64,000 nucleotides of DNA, taken from Parapedobacter soli. Lineage in GTDB: Bacteria > Bacteroidota > Bacteroidia > Sphingobacteriales > Sphingobacteriaceae. Of the stretch, positions 1 to 9,497 are shown piece by piece (the first letter of the stretch is position 1; the number at the start of each line of letters is the position of its first letter). Under the pieces are notes generated by a model. The model saw only the letters and a program-made list of their open reading frames with translations, was not told where the DNA came from and did not search any database. The translations under genes and the position numbers were made by a program. The stretch is from assembly GCF_025460835.1 (NCBI RefSeq), contig NZ_JAMXAY010000014.1, positions 28,421 through 92,420 on the forward strand. Direction: 5' to 3'.

Positions 1-1036
1 GGAAGATGGCCGATGAGAACATGCCTACACCACCGATGATCGACATGCCAAGCGCGCCGCTGAGCGGTACCCGTTTAGCTGCTGCGCCCACCATCGTTGG
101 CCAGAAGTAGCAAACACCCATCGCAAAGATGACTGCTGCGAAATAAGCCATGGGGCCTGTGACCACGCTAAACATGTAAATACCGATCAATGTAAGGATT
201 GCGCCGCCAAGGAGCACCCCGGTTTGGCCGAGTAGCTTCACCACGGGACCCGCAAAAAAGCGGCCTACAGCCATCAGACCCGTAGTGAGCGCCAATATTA
301 ACATGCTGTCGGCCCCGCTATGGCTCATCACGATGGAAACCCATTGTTGCGGACCGAATTCGCTGATGGCGGTAAGGAACATTGCAAAGAAGAGGAACAG
401 GAAAGTCGGCGTAACCATGGCCTTCAGGTTTTGCGCAATCGAAGTGACACCTTCCACTTTGGGTTTGGGGAATGTTTTGCCGAAGAAGAGGAAGGCATAA
501 ATCACGGTCGGTATCATCAACACCCACATCTGGGTTTGCCATTGCTGCAGAAAGCCGCCGGCATCGGTCATGAATTTAGAGATTAATGCACCGAGCAGGA
601 TCCCGCCGGGGAACCACATGTGAAACCGGTTCAGCATCTTATCCAATTTGTTGCCCTCATACATATCGGCAATCATCGGATTACAGGCTGCTTCCGTACA
701 TCCGTTGCCAAATCCGATAAAGAGGGTGGAAATCAACAATCCGGTATACCCTCCTGAATAAATGGTCAGCAGGATACCCAGGGTGTGGGCGACAAAAGCA
801 ACCCGCATAATGTTTCTCGCGCCGAAAGAATGGTAAACCAAGCCTCCGATAATCATGGAGATAGGGAACCCGAGGAACCACATGGAGTTGATAAAACCGA
901 GTTGCTCGGCGGTCAAGTTAAATTGCTCACCCAACTGAGGCAATATGCCTGCGCGGATAGCGAAGGTGAAAGCGGTTGTAATCAGTGCAAAACAAGAGCC
1001 GTTGAATAAGGCACTTCTGTTAATGTTCTCGTTCAT
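1..1036 (-). CDS. MFS transporter, C-terminus cut by window edge
   Basis: Starts at the ATG at 1034-1036 and stays open for 345 codons to the window edge, so the C-terminus is missing. The translation is a chain of hydrophobic segments. Residues near 60-72 read GGLVYHSFGARN, which resembles the loop 2-3 motif of the major facilitator superfamily. Glycine-rich helices continue to the edge. It is the last visible gene of a minus-strand run of sugar-active enzymes, so a carbohydrate or sugar-acid substrate in the inner membrane is likely, but the substrate cannot be read from the sequence. The 113-base gap upstream holds a perfect 12-base palindrome. Family assignment is firm; substrate is inference. 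Confidence 0.85.
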   Translation of the reverse strand, partial: MNENINRSALFNGSCFALITTAFTFAIRAGILPQLGEQFNLTAEQLGFINSMWFLGFPISMIIGGLVYHSFGARNIMRVAFVAHTLGILLTIYSGGYTGLLISTLFIGFGNGCTEAACNPMIADMYEGNKLDKMLNRFHMWFPGGILLGALISKFMTDAGGFLQQWQTQMWVLMIPTVIYAFLFFGKTFPKPKVEGVTSIAQNLKAMVTPTFLFLFFAMFLTAISEFGPQQWVSIVMSHSGADSMLILALTTGLMAVGRFFAGPVVKLLGQTGVLLGGAILTLIGIYMFSVVTGPMAYFAAVIFAMGVCYFWPTMVGAAAKRVPLSGALGMSIIGGVGMFSSAIF

Positions 1037-1048
1037 CTTTTTAATGTT

Positions 1049-1060
1049 TTAACCGGTTAA
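1049..1060. promoter_or_regulatory. Perfect 12-base palindrome before the MFS gene
   Basis: TTAACCGGTTAA lies 13 bases before the MFS start codon. It is a perfect dyad with a central CG step, a shape common in LacI-family operators. The surrounding gap is AT-rich and I saw no -7 box (TAnnTTTG) in it. An operator role is inference. Confidence 0.3.
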
Positions 1061-1149
1061 TCCTGATTTTTTCTAATATCAATTCTAGTTATAAATGAAG
1101 CGTTGAAAATACAATGTTTATCGTCAGTTTCTAAATTTTGTTTATAAAA

Positions 1150-2007
1150 TTAAAAACCCGTCATAAAATGGTTACGTAAGAAGGCTACCCCCTTGATTGC
1201 GATATCTTCTCTGGAAGGTTCGAAGTCGCGCCAGATGGAAGCTGCCTTGGCCACTACTTTGACTGCGGGGGTAAATGACTCGATGACTAGGCTTCCACGA
1301 TAATGGACCTCCTTCAGGGCGTCGCGTATACTGTCCCAATTAATGTGGTCGCCTCCGGGAGCCCCGCGGTCGCACCCGCAAGCATGGACGTGCAGCAGCC
1401 TGTTTCCGGTTTTCCGGATAGCGGCGGCCGAGTCTTTCTCTTCGATATTCATGTGATAGGTGTCCAAGAGGATGCCTACGGCACGATGACCGATTTCGTC
1501 GACGAGTGCCACTGCTTGATCGGCGGTATTGATGAAGTCGGTTTCATAACGGTTGAGTGGCTCCATGGCTAGCTTAACGCCAAGGTTGTCTGCCCGCACT
1601 GCCAGGCGGCGAAGGTGGGCAACCACGGTATCCCATTGCCTGCGGTATTCGTCCTCGGGAGTTTGCTCTGCACGGCCCACTGTAGAATACATCGGTCCGG
1701 CCATAACCGGACAACCGATTTGTGCCATCAGCTCCATGGCTTGGGTGATGTATTCGACAGCCGCCTCCTGTTCGGCAGGTGTGCCCCGTAGGTCGCGCCC
1801 GGGACCCATGGCGGCACAGATAGATGAACAGGCTATGCCGTATTCATCCAATGCCCGTTTGATGATGTCGGCATCGATATGGGAGGCATCTTCCAATGCG
1901 ATTTCCACCGCGTCGCAGCCCCAGGCTTTGAATTGTCCAAAGATATCAACCTGTTCACTGGTAAACGGTGAAGTAAGCAGAAATGTGTTGACTCCTATTT
2001 TCAGCAT
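1150..2007 (-). CDS. Sugar phosphate isomerase/epimerase (tagatose/psicose 3-epimerase-like TIM barrel)
   Basis: 285 residues, the usual length for the AP-endonuclease-2 fold epimerases. The metal-binding set of D-tagatose/D-psicose 3-epimerases appears intact: Glu149 in MEPLNRYE, Asp182 in LLDTYH, His208 in LHVHAC and Glu243 in VIESF. A second Glu at 155 matches the conserved NRxE. No signal peptide, so it is cytoplasmic. It probably moves a carbonyl or inverts C3 of a free ketose or keto-sugar in the presence of a divalent metal. It lies 34 bases after the ThuA gene and before the MFS gene on the same strand. Related TIM barrels also act as lyases on 3-keto-glycosides, so the exact reaction is open. 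Confidence 0.88.
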   Translation of the reverse strand: MLKIGVNTFLLTSPFTSEQVDIFGQFKAWGCDAVEIALEDASHIDADIIKRALDEYGIACSSICAAMGPGRDLRGTPAEQEAAVEYITQAMELMAQIGCPVMAGPMYSTVGRAEQTPEDEYRRQWDTVVAHLRRLAVRADNLGVKLAMEPLNRYETDFINTADQAVALVDEIGHRAVGILLDTYHMNIEEKDSAAAIRKTGNRLLHVHACGCDRGAPGGDHINWDSIRDALKEVHYRGSLVIESFTPAVKVVAKAASIWRDFEPSREDIAIKGVAFLRNHFMTGF

Positions 2008-2041
2008 ATTTATCTTTTTTTGTGATTCACTTTTTCGCTCG

Positions 2042-3091
2042 TCAATCCGTTGCTAACCGGAAATCTGCAGGGAACTGCCCGCGTTTGAATTCATCGAAAC
2101 CAAACATTGTGGGTGTATATGTCGAAATGAACGACACGTCCACTTGTTGGGGTATGGCATCCTCCAATCCGGTAGCCCAAAAACAAGCGTTGATCAGTAA
2201 CCGTCTTAGATCCGCGCTTTCGAAGTCTACCGATGCGCCCATGGTTGTGGTAAAGGCCCTTCCCGGCTTCCCGCCGGGTAATTGGTATGTCCGTGTCCAA
2301 GCAATAGGCATCGTTCCCTTTTCAGTGTTGATCGGCGCGTCGGCATCCATTCCACTTGTAGACTGGCCCAAAAGCAGTACGGTGGCATCCGGTAGGGCAC
2401 CTACAGTATATACGTCTGTTGGCCCCCAAATGTCGGCTATACCATTCAGTACCGGGTGGGTAGCTTGGGCTTCGTTGATGACGGCCCTTGTTCCCTCACT
2501 ACCGTGGGCCCCATGATGGCTTACCCAGGTTTCACCAAGTACAACCTTACCGAAGCCATTTTCCCATCCAGGGATGTCGCTCTGGAAATCATACTTGGCA
2601 TACTGGTTTTCCGCATCTTTAAAATGAAAAGCATGTGTGGCTGTACGAAGGCCTATTACCGGTTTTCCAGCCATCAGGTATTCGTCGATATAGCGCATCT
2701 GCTCGGAGGGAAGCGCCCGGAAGCGGGTGGAAATCACCATGAGATCAGCGTCTTCCAGTGCTTGGAGCCCGGGAATGTTGGATTGCTCGTTGGGATTGAT
2801 TTCACCGCTTTGAGGATCGAGAGAAAATAATACGGTACAGGTGAAGCCCATCCGCTTAGCGAGGAGTTGTGCCAACATGGGGAGGGCCTCTTCCGAACGG
2901 TACTCTTCGTCTCCGCTTACCAACACGATGTGTTTGCCTACCCCCGGCCCCGTTTCACCCACATAGGTAACCCACTGCTCTGATTGTGGGTTTTGCTGTT
3001 CGGTCTGCGAAGTGGTTCCCCCTGCACAGCAGGAAAGAACCACGCATAAAACCGCCAACGGAAAAGAAAACATACGCTGTTTGTTATGCAT
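2042..3091 (-). CDS. ThuA-domain lipoprotein
   Basis: 349 residues. The N-terminus has a hydrophobic stretch ending in VLSCC, a lipobox, so the product is probably a lipoprotein of the cell envelope. A ThuA/trehalose-utilisation domain with a class I amidotransferase-like fold fills the rest: GKHIVLVSGDEEYRSEE at the start of the Rossmann-like core, a central PVIGLRTATHAFHF, and WVSHHGAHGSEG. ThuA proteins recur in sugar catabolic operons, but their chemistry is not well established. It sits between the two TIM-barrel epimerase genes with gaps of 21 and 34 bases, so it is probably co-transcribed. A second ThuA domain occurs at 14763, fused to a sugar dehydrogenase. Confidence 0.85.
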   Translation of the reverse strand: MHNKQRMFSFPLAVLCVVLSCCAGGTTSQTEQQNPQSEQWVTYVGETGPGVGKHIVLVSGDEEYRSEEALPMLAQLLAKRMGFTCTVLFSLDPQSGEINPNEQSNIPGLQALEDADLMVISTRFRALPSEQMRYIDEYLMAGKPVIGLRTATHAFHFKDAENQYAKYDFQSDIPGWENGFGKVVLGETWVSHHGAHGSEGTRAVINEAQATHPVLNGIADIWGPTDVYTVGALPDATVLLLGQSTSGMDADAPINTEKGTMPIAWTRTYQLPGGKPGRAFTTTMGASVDFESADLRRLLINACFWATGLEDAIPQQVDVSFISTYTPTMFGFDEFKRGQFPADFRLATD

Positions 3092-3112
3092 ACTTCAACT
3101 AGTTGATGTAAC

Positions 3113-4150
3113 TTATGCTTCTTGCCACCCGTGTGCATTTTGCACACTTACCAATGCGGCAAGTATATCATTCCATGTTTCCTGCTTGTTGAGTACGGCA
3201 TTGGGGAACATGCAGCCGTCCCAGCAGATATGCTTGAGCTTTTTGGTGAGTTCACCATTTTCGTCGCGGAGCCAGTGCCCTGCGTCTGTTGCTATATCCA
3301 ACTTGCCGTTCGGGTCGTTGGGTAGGCAATGGCGCCCGGTTTTGTCGTGCGATCCGGAGCCGAATACGGTGCCGTCGTTCTGTGCGACATGGAAGTCGAT
3401 GGTCCATGGGCGCAATGCACGGGTAAGCGTCTTTAATCCTTCGGTGAGTGTTTCGCGGTCGCTCCACTCAAAGTCACTCGGAAGGATGCGGTCTTCGGGT
3501 TTGTTATACCCTAGCAGGTATAAGAACGTGTGCGACATATCGGCTTGGAAACCGATGTTGGGCCGGTCTACAGCTTCCAGTGTATCCAACATCGCACGCC
3601 AGCTGTGCATGCCACCCCAGCAAATTTCACCTTCTGCGGCCAGCTGCTCGCCATAATCCGCGGCAACATCACACGCCGCTCTGAATGTTTCGGCTATCAG
3701 CTTGGTGTTGCCCGCGGGGTCTTCTGCCCATGCTTTCGGTGAGCAGGATGAGTCGATGCGTACCACGCCATACGGACGGATGCCGAGTTCGCGTAACTGT
3801 TGGCCGAATTGGCATGATTTGCGTACCATCTCGATAAATGTCTTCCGGCTTTCTTCACTGCCTATGGCCGAGCCGGCCCAGATTGGCGCAACAAGCGAGC
3901 CGATATTCAAACCATGGCTGCCTACCTTATCGGCTAGTCGTTTCACTTCATCGGTACCGCCATTGATATCCACATGGGGTTCTAACAAGCCAATGTCGAC
4001 ACCATCGAATTTTACACCATCTACTTCCGCGGCAGCGGTAAATGCCAGCAAGTCGTCAAAAGGGATGACCGGTTCGGAATCGGGGCCTTTACCCACGATA
4101 CCCGGCCAGGTTGCATTGTGCAATTTCGGAAATCTAGTCGTCTTATCCAT
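3113..4150 (-). CDS. Sugar phosphate isomerase/epimerase family TIM barrel (second copy)
   Basis: 345 residues, longer than the epimerase at 1150 and clearly a different subfamily. The sequence has AP-endonuclease-2-like barrel features: Glu-rich strand ends (AAEGEICWGG), a metal-type QADMSHTF segment, DFHVAQNDG, and a C-terminal long helix. No signal peptide is seen, so it is cytoplasmic. Members of this subgroup lie in operons for unusual sugars, and some characterised relatives act on 3-keto-glycosides rather than on sugar phosphates. It is 53 bases after the cupin gene and 21 before the ThuA gene. The substrate is unknown. Confidence 0.8.
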   Translation of the reverse strand: MDKTTRFPKLHNATWPGIVGKGPDSEPVIPFDDLLAFTAAAEVDGVKFDGVDIGLLEPHVDINGGTDEVKRLADKVGSHGLNIGSLVAPIWAGSAIGSEESRKTFIEMVRKSCQFGQQLRELGIRPYGVVRIDSSCSPKAWAEDPAGNTKLIAETFRAACDVAADYGEQLAAEGEICWGGMHSWRAMLDTLEAVDRPNIGFQADMSHTFLYLLGYNKPEDRILPSDFEWSDRETLTEGLKTLTRALRPWTIDFHVAQNDGTVFGSGSHDKTGRHCLPNDPNGKLDIATDAGHWLRDENGELTKKLKHICWDGCMFPNAVLNKQETWNDILAALVSVQNAHGWQEA

Positions 4151-4203
4151 ATCTTTGCTGTTAAAGTACGTAAATTTATAAAAATAAACGGTTCATTACC
4201 GGA

Positions 4204-5421
4204 TTATGATATCACGAGGTCGGGATTACCGGGTCCAAAGTGTTTTAGCATCACGATGGGGTCGGTTTTCGATAGGTTCACGATTTTAACACCCGTTTGG
4301 GCGGCTGCTTCACTCACGAAATACTCATCGTGTGTAAGCTGGCCATAGCGGATGAGCGCGGGTGTCTCGATGTCCCAGTTGCCCATTTTACCGTGCCCCT
4401 GCATCATGATCATGCCGTATGCCGCAGCATCGTGGATGGTGACCGTTGCACCGGGGAAGACGGTCAGCTCCTTGGCACTGAAAGCTTCCGATTTGTAGCA
4501 TATCCATTTTTCGGAGTACCCTGCTGCGTTCATTTCTGCTTCGTTGCGAACGGGTAGGGGGGGCATAAAGCGGTTCTGCATCGTGTTGGGATCGAGGTTG
4601 AGGTCCCAGTCGAGTACATCTATCAGCTCGTCGAAATCGCCCAGTTTATCCTCAGGTGTACATTTCCATAGCAGCTCCTCCGGGATGATGGCCTCGTTGA
4701 CCAGCGATTGGTACATGGCGAACACGTCTGACGCTTTCTGTGGTTCGTAGGTACACAGGCTTCCCGGGGCATGGAGCAGGCCCGGGGGAACGTCCCATCC
4801 CGTTCCCGGTTCCAAGCGATAGGCTTGTGAATAATTGGTGATTTTGTTGTCGCCCTTCGTAAAGTTTTCCAAGCATTCGCGTATTTGTTCCTTGGTGGTG
4901 CCGGGGGCCAGCCCAATGAACGTATAGGGGTAGTCGCCGCCGTGGTTATTCAGTTGCGGCGGGAAGTAGTATGCCTCGGGCTTTCCTTTCTGGCCCACTA
5001 GCGCGGCTTTCTCATCGTTGTGGTGTACGTGGTGGGGTAGGGGCCCCATGTTGTCGAAAAACTTGGAGTACATCGGCCAACTGCCATGTTCGTCCCAGAT
5101 CCGCGACCCGATCAGTTCACCTTTCAGTTCGTCTACCGCATCGCGGAGAAGGAATTGGCTGGTTTTGCCATCGTTATCGTACACCACCTGGCTTAATCCC
5201 TCATGCTCGCCGGTAAGTGGTCCGTTCTCTGCTGGAGTGGTAGACGACAGCCAGCGCTCGTCTATACCGCCCCGGACGCCTCCGAGCACATAGTAATCAT
5301 CCGGGTGGAGTTTGATGCGCCGCCCCGGCACGCAAAATGAGCGCGGAACCCATGTGGGGGCCAACCGTAATATTCCGGATCCGGAATCAAATGCATCGCG
5401 AATTAACTGTTTTGTATTCAT
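4204..5421 (-). CDS. Cupin protein, class I mannose-6-phosphate isomerase-like
   Basis: 405 residues. The segment LPHHVHHNDEKA followed by KPEAYYF gives the His and Glu metal ligands of the type I phosphomannose isomerase double-stranded beta-helix. A second cupin-like half follows (FPGATVTIHDAAAYGMIMM). The opening KLHPDDYYVLGGVRGGIDERW is unlike classical ManA, so it is a divergent member of the superfamily. Cytoplasmic, no signal peptide. The operon neighbours (two epimerases, a mutarotase-like DUF4432 protein and periplasmic dehydrogenases) suggest it isomerises an aldose or keto-sugar of the same pathway. That it acts on mannose 6-phosphate is not shown. Confidence 0.75.
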   Translation of the reverse strand: MNTKQLIRDAFDSGSGILRLAPTWVPRSFCVPGRRIKLHPDDYYVLGGVRGGIDERWLSSTTPAENGPLTGEHEGLSQVVYDNDGKTSQFLLRDAVDELKGELIGSRIWDEHGSWPMYSKFFDNMGPLPHHVHHNDEKAALVGQKGKPEAYYFPPQLNNHGGDYPYTFIGLAPGTTKEQIRECLENFTKGDNKITNYSQAYRLEPGTGWDVPPGLLHAPGSLCTYEPQKASDVFAMYQSLVNEAIIPEELLWKCTPEDKLGDFDELIDVLDWDLNLDPNTMQNRFMPPLPVRNEAEMNAAGYSEKWICYKSEAFSAKELTVFPGATVTIHDAAAYGMIMMQGHGKMGNWDIETPALIRYGQLTHDEYFVSEAAAQTGVKIVNLSKTDPIVMLKHFGPGNPDLVIS

Positions 5422-5485
5422 AATTGTTGTATTTTTTTCTGTTTATCTTTTGCTCTTCTGTTTGCTTACAGTTATCGTGTATTAG

Positions 5486-6571
5486 TTATCGTCCGTTGCC
5501 TGTTTGTCGTAAAAACTGTGCGATGTCATCAGGGTTTTCGTGTACCTTAACCATAACGCCATACCGGCGCCGCTCACCGGGTTGCAATACAATCAGCGAT
5601 CCCTCACGGCGGGCCTGCGTTTGTCCGATGGGCGGATGCGTGCCCGGTTCTAACCCTACCACATACTCACCGGGGCCCCAGTGTTGCCAGTTGGTCATCC
5701 ATGGAAGCTGGGACTTTTCGAATTCGACAGCCAAGGCGATACCCAGCCGCGCATTATGTATGCCGCATCGGCATATGCCATCATTATCTGCGGTTATATC
5801 GATAAATGCGGCTTCCTCACCGCTGCCGGCATGGTCGTCCAACGGTGGTTTCCCCTTTTTAAAGGAGGAGCCTTCTTTGAAGATTTTCGCTTTGCCAGCC
5901 CCTTCGCGCGACGTCCACGGACCTTGCCAGCAGATATCCACATCTTCATCCACCAAAGGCCACCCCAAATTCATATGGTACAATAACATATGCGGAGCAG
6001 CCACATTTCCGGTATTGACTACTTCGTCATCAACACGGATAGCGGCCTCGCCCAATCGGCTCGAGATGGTTCGTCTGAGGGTGAGTTGCGTACCCAGGGG
6101 CTGTGACTGCCTTACCACCCCGGTGATCCGCATATCCAGTTGGCCATTGGCGGGGTCGGGCTGGATGATGGATTCGATCGCGGCAGGGAGGCCACTAAAT
6201 TGGCTGTGGAGTCCCCGTTCGCCGGTGCCGTCCGCTTCCGGCCCGCCAATGTGGTCAAGGCCACAGGTCGTCAGCAACCCACCCCCGAAGGCATGCAGCC
6301 ACTCTATTCCCCGGTAGGGCCGGTGGGTTGGGGCAGTGATGCCGACATGGCTTATCCAGGCCAAGCCATGGGCGTTGTATTGGGCGTCGGCGATATCCAT
6401 GCCGCGGTCAATCACCACCTTGTAACGTAACCCGGTTCCTGTATTTACCCAGGCTATCCGTGTCCCTTTTCCGGCACCGTTATCGAGCACCGCGGTTTCA
6501 ATGCCGCCCACTTGCAGCGGATTGGAAACCTTCTTTACCCAATTTGTTGTCCTGCCGTTATCCATTATCAC
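5486..6571 (-). CDS. DUF4432 family protein (galactose-mutarotase-like fold)
   Basis: 361 residues from a GTG at 6569-6571, whose last bases overlap the stop of the preceding gene (GTGA). An ATG two codons later (6563-6565) is the alternative start. The sequence shows the beta-sandwich signature of the aldose-1-epimerase superfamily in its DUF4432 branch: RYKVVIDRGMDIADAQYNG-type strands near the N-terminus (here with AHG), GLTTCGLDHIG-like centre, LLYHMNLGWPL, and a C-terminal VVGLEPGTHPP. Cytoplasmic. In this family the likely role is binding or anomer interconversion of an unusual sugar. Translational coupling with the upstream cytochrome gene ties it to the periplasmic oxidation step. Confidence 0.82.
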   Translation of the reverse strand: MIMDNGRTTNWVKKVSNPLQVGGIETAVLDNGAGKGTRIAWVNTGTGLRYKVVIDRGMDIADAQYNAHGLAWISHVGITAPTHRPYRGIEWLHAFGGGLLTTCGLDHIGGPEADGTGERGLHSQFSGLPAAIESIIQPDPANGQLDMRITGVVRQSQPLGTQLTLRRTISSRLGEAAIRVDDEVVNTGNVAAPHMLLYHMNLGWPLVDEDVDICWQGPWTSREGAGKAKIFKEGSSFKKGKPPLDDHAGSGEEAAFIDITADNDGICRCGIHNARLGIALAVEFEKSQLPWMTNWQHWGPGEYVVGLEPGTHPPIGQTQARREGSLIVLQPGERRRYGVMVKVHENPDDIAQFLRQTGNGR

Positions 6572-9264
6572 TTTTTGTAAATTGGACTATTCTCGTTTCC
6601 ACCAGCCATGAGGTAGGCCATGAGGTCTTTCAGTTCCTCTGGATTCAACACATTCAACGTGCCCGGGGGCATAATGGATACCGTCGATTCTTTGACCTCC
6701 GTTACCTCTTTCTTCGAAATCTCCCTCAGCTCTTGGGGGGCATAGGGATTTTGGGACACCGAGTAGGTGTTATCGTCTTCACGGATCAATCTGCCCATTA
6801 TCGATGTGCCGTCTTTGAGTACGAATACTTTACTTCCATACTGGTCGGAGATAGCATCACCCGGTTTGATAATGGCCGTAAGCATATCCTGCACGGAGAA
6901 GCGGGTGCCCAATTGTGTCAGGTCGGGACCGATATCGCCACCTTCGCCCCGCATAGTGTGGCAGGAAGCGCACCTTACGGCAGCAAATAACGACTTGCCG
7001 TTTTCGTAGCTGCGCGATGCTTTGGTGTCGTCCTCTTCGACGGTTTTGAGGGCGTCTTCTATTTTCCAGTTTTTACCGGGGCCCTTAGGCGGTACGATAT
7101 CGGCAAATAGGTCTTTGCCCGATTTGGTCAAAAGGGAGTCGCCTGAAATCACATTGTAGTGGTCACGTTGGTCGTCGGGTACGAGATCGAGCGCGCTTTT
7201 CCGCGCGGCATTGATATAACCCACGTAGCTATTGCCGCCTTTGTAACCAAAGGCATCATAAAACCAGTTGAAGTAACGTTCATATAATTCGGGTGTCCAA
7301 CCCGTATCCGCTTTACTCAGTGCAGTGGCAAAATAAATCTGTTGCGCCGGTGGTGTTTTGGCCAGTACGGTGGCTATGGTCATTCCATAATCAGGGTTGC
7401 GTAAAATCAAGTCTGCCGAGCTGGTCAACATAGCCTGTGTGGTTGTCGAATCATCAAGGCTGTTTTCGAGAAGCGCGACGGTTCTCCCGGTCGCATACGG
7501 TGCGCCGATATGGATAAGTAATTTACTTAATTCCCGGTTCAGTGCGTTATCGTTCGCCGGATAGTGGTCGGCAAAGTAACCGATGAGCCGGTTGGTGATT
7601 TCCGGTTTCACATTGCCCATCCGGTAGAACGACACTTCCATTGTCCGTAGGAGTGCGATCTTGTTTTCTTTCGATATACGGCCGAAATCGATGGTCATCA
7701 ATTTGCGGAGAATGACGGGCTGTAGTATGGGGTCTCCCATTTTGGCCATGGCCAGCATGGCGTGGGTTGCTGTACGGATGTTCCGCTCGCGGAAGGCTTT
7801 TTTACCCCAGACGGTAACAGGCTGGTGCATCAGTGCCATGGTGGCTGCATACCGGATATGGCGGTCTTCATGATTCAGGTATGGCCATACCTCGTTAACG
7901 ATGTTGGTGTCTGGAGCTGACCCGAAGTAACCCTCTATTTTCCTGCGGATAGCCATTTCTTCGGTAATCCGGGGTTCCGCTGTTGACGCTTCCTTGATTT
8001 TCTGGTAATCTTTATAGGAAACGCGGTACAGGTCCGATTCCAGCCGTCGTCCGCCGGTAAGGAAATAAAGTGCACCATCCGGCCCGATTTCACCATCGGT
8101 GAGCGGGAGGGGCACACCGGAAAGGAATTCTTCTGCCGCTACCGTGTATGATGCGCCCTGTTGTTTTAGCTGTACCGAATAGATGATTCCGAAGCTCCAG
8201 TCAAAAGCAAATAAGCTGTTGCGGTATTTGTCGGGGAATTTGGCCTTTCCGCCATCCATCAGGTTTGTTGGTGATCCTTGGCCGATGTTGAGCAGGGGAG
8301 GCAGGTTGTCGGGGTAATATGTTGCCCATTTGGCCGTTCCGGTGCGCCATCCAAATTCGGCACCTTTGGTAACGTGCAGCAGTCGGGTAGGGCGATACCA
8401 AGGCATGCCAAAATCCCACTCCATGTCTGAGTCATAGGCAAAAAGTTCACCATCGTTGTTAAAAGAGATATCGAAAGTGTTGCGGAAGCCTCCAGCAACA
8501 AATTGCCATTCTTTTCCCAGCGAGTCTGTTTCCACAACGAAGCCTCCCGGGGCTTTCCGGTCTACCGCGTGTCCACGGGGATCCGTAATGAGTTGAATGA
8601 TGTTGTCTTCGTCCCAATTGGAAGGAAGGAGATAACTGTCCATCTCGGGTACATCGGTATGGTTGCCCAGCACGAGGTAGAGCGACTGGCCATCGGGAGC
8701 GAGGATGATGCTGTGCGGTCCATGTTCGCCTTGGCCATCGAACAATTTCAATTGGGTGATTTCGTCAAATTGATCATCATTGTCCGTGTCTTTCAGTCGG
8801 TACAGGCCGCTGCTTTTTTCCATTTTATCATCGCCTTGGTGGTTCACTACGACGTACAGGCTGTTGAATGCCCACAGCAGCCCCTGGGCGTAGCCCATAC
8901 CTACCTTGGTTTGTGTGCTGTCGTTTTCCCATTTATCGTCTGGAAAAACAAGCTGTTGCGGCTCGTTGGTAAGGGTGTCGGCACCTATTTCGGGCATTTC
9001 CAAGCGATACAGCGCCCCATATTGGTCAGACACAATCATCCTTCCTTTACCATCGAATGTCATGGCTACCCATGAGCCTTTTTTGTTTTCGGAAGGGCTG
9101 TATAGGTGTTCAACCACAAAATCCCGGGCCACCGTGATCTTCTCAACTTTGGGCTTTTTGGCTTCTGGTTCCTTCTCGCTGTCTTCCGTTTGGCACGCCG
9201 CAGCCAGCAGTAGCGAGAGGCATAGCGCTACGAGCGGAGTGTTGTTTCTGATAGGTGTTGGCAT
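6568..9264 (-). CDS. Lipoprotein: beta-propeller dehydrogenase, HEAT-like region and C-terminal cytochrome c
   Basis: 898 residues from the ATG at 9262-9264; an upstream in-frame ATG at 9295-9297 gives 909 but would place 11 extra residues before the signal peptide. LLLAAAC is the lipobox. Residues about 45-430 form a six-bladed propeller of the glucose/sorbosone dehydrogenase type (WVAMTFDGKGRMIVSD, HGPHSIILAPDG). A helical HEAT-like region follows. The last 150 residues hold the haem site CASCH with GPDLTQLGTRF and IMPPGTLN, the C-terminal haem domain typical of Planctomycetes- and Bacteroidota-type membrane dehydrogenases. It should oxidise a sugar at the outer surface or in the periplasm and pass electrons to its own haem. 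First gene of the run that ends in the MFS permease. Confidence 0.85.
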   Translation of the reverse strand: MPTPIRNNTPLVALCLSLLLAAACQTEDSEKEPEAKKPKVEKITVARDFVVEHLYSPSENKKGSWVAMTFDGKGRMIVSDQYGALYRLEMPEIGADTLTNEPQQLVFPDDKWENDSTQTKVGMGYAQGLLWAFNSLYVVVNHQGDDKMEKSSGLYRLKDTDNDDQFDEITQLKLFDGQGEHGPHSIILAPDGQSLYLVLGNHTDVPEMDSYLLPSNWDEDNIIQLITDPRGHAVDRKAPGGFVVETDSLGKEWQFVAGGFRNTFDISFNNDGELFAYDSDMEWDFGMPWYRPTRLLHVTKGAEFGWRTGTAKWATYYPDNLPPLLNIGQGSPTNLMDGGKAKFPDKYRNSLFAFDWSFGIIYSVQLKQQGASYTVAAEEFLSGVPLPLTDGEIGPDGALYFLTGGRRLESDLYRVSYKDYQKIKEASTAEPRITEEMAIRRKIEGYFGSAPDTNIVNEVWPYLNHEDRHIRYAATMALMHQPVTVWGKKAFRERNIRTATHAMLAMAKMGDPILQPVILRKLMTIDFGRISKENKIALLRTMEVSFYRMGNVKPEITNRLIGYFADHYPANDNALNRELSKLLIHIGAPYATGRTVALLENSLDDSTTTQAMLTSSADLILRNPDYGMTIATVLAKTPPAQQIYFATALSKADTGWTPELYERYFNWFYDAFGYKGGNSYVGYINAARKSALDLVPDDQRDHYNVISGDSLLTKSGKDLFADIVPPKGPGKNWKIEDALKTVEEDDTKASRSYENGKSLFAAVRCASCHTMRGEGGDIGPDLTQLGTRFSVQDMLTAIIKPGDAISDQYGSKVFVLKDGTSIMGRLIREDDNTYSVSQNPYAPQELREISKKEVTEVKESTVSIMPPGTLNVLNPEELKDLMAYLMAGGNENSPIYKK

Positions 9265-9497
9265 ATATCTGTTTAGCATGAAAATGATGTGTAACAAATG
9301 CGTTGAAAATGTATGTTTACCATAAATCTGTTCACCGATCCGGTTGGTTCATTGACTGGATATGGAAAATCAAAATTGAACTATGCGGGTAAGTATTTAA
9401 CGATTCCAATTGTAATCGGCTTTTGTATGGTCGGTAACATCATTTTAGTATTGTAGTTGGTATTTAGTAACATAAAATAAAAGCTCACTGGTGAACA

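Noticed and set aside
5424..6317. A 297-codon open frame on the plus strand
   Set aside because: It lies antisense to the DUF4432 gene and the end of the cupin gene, has no recognisable domain and is Ser/Pro-rich as expected for an out-of-frame shadow.
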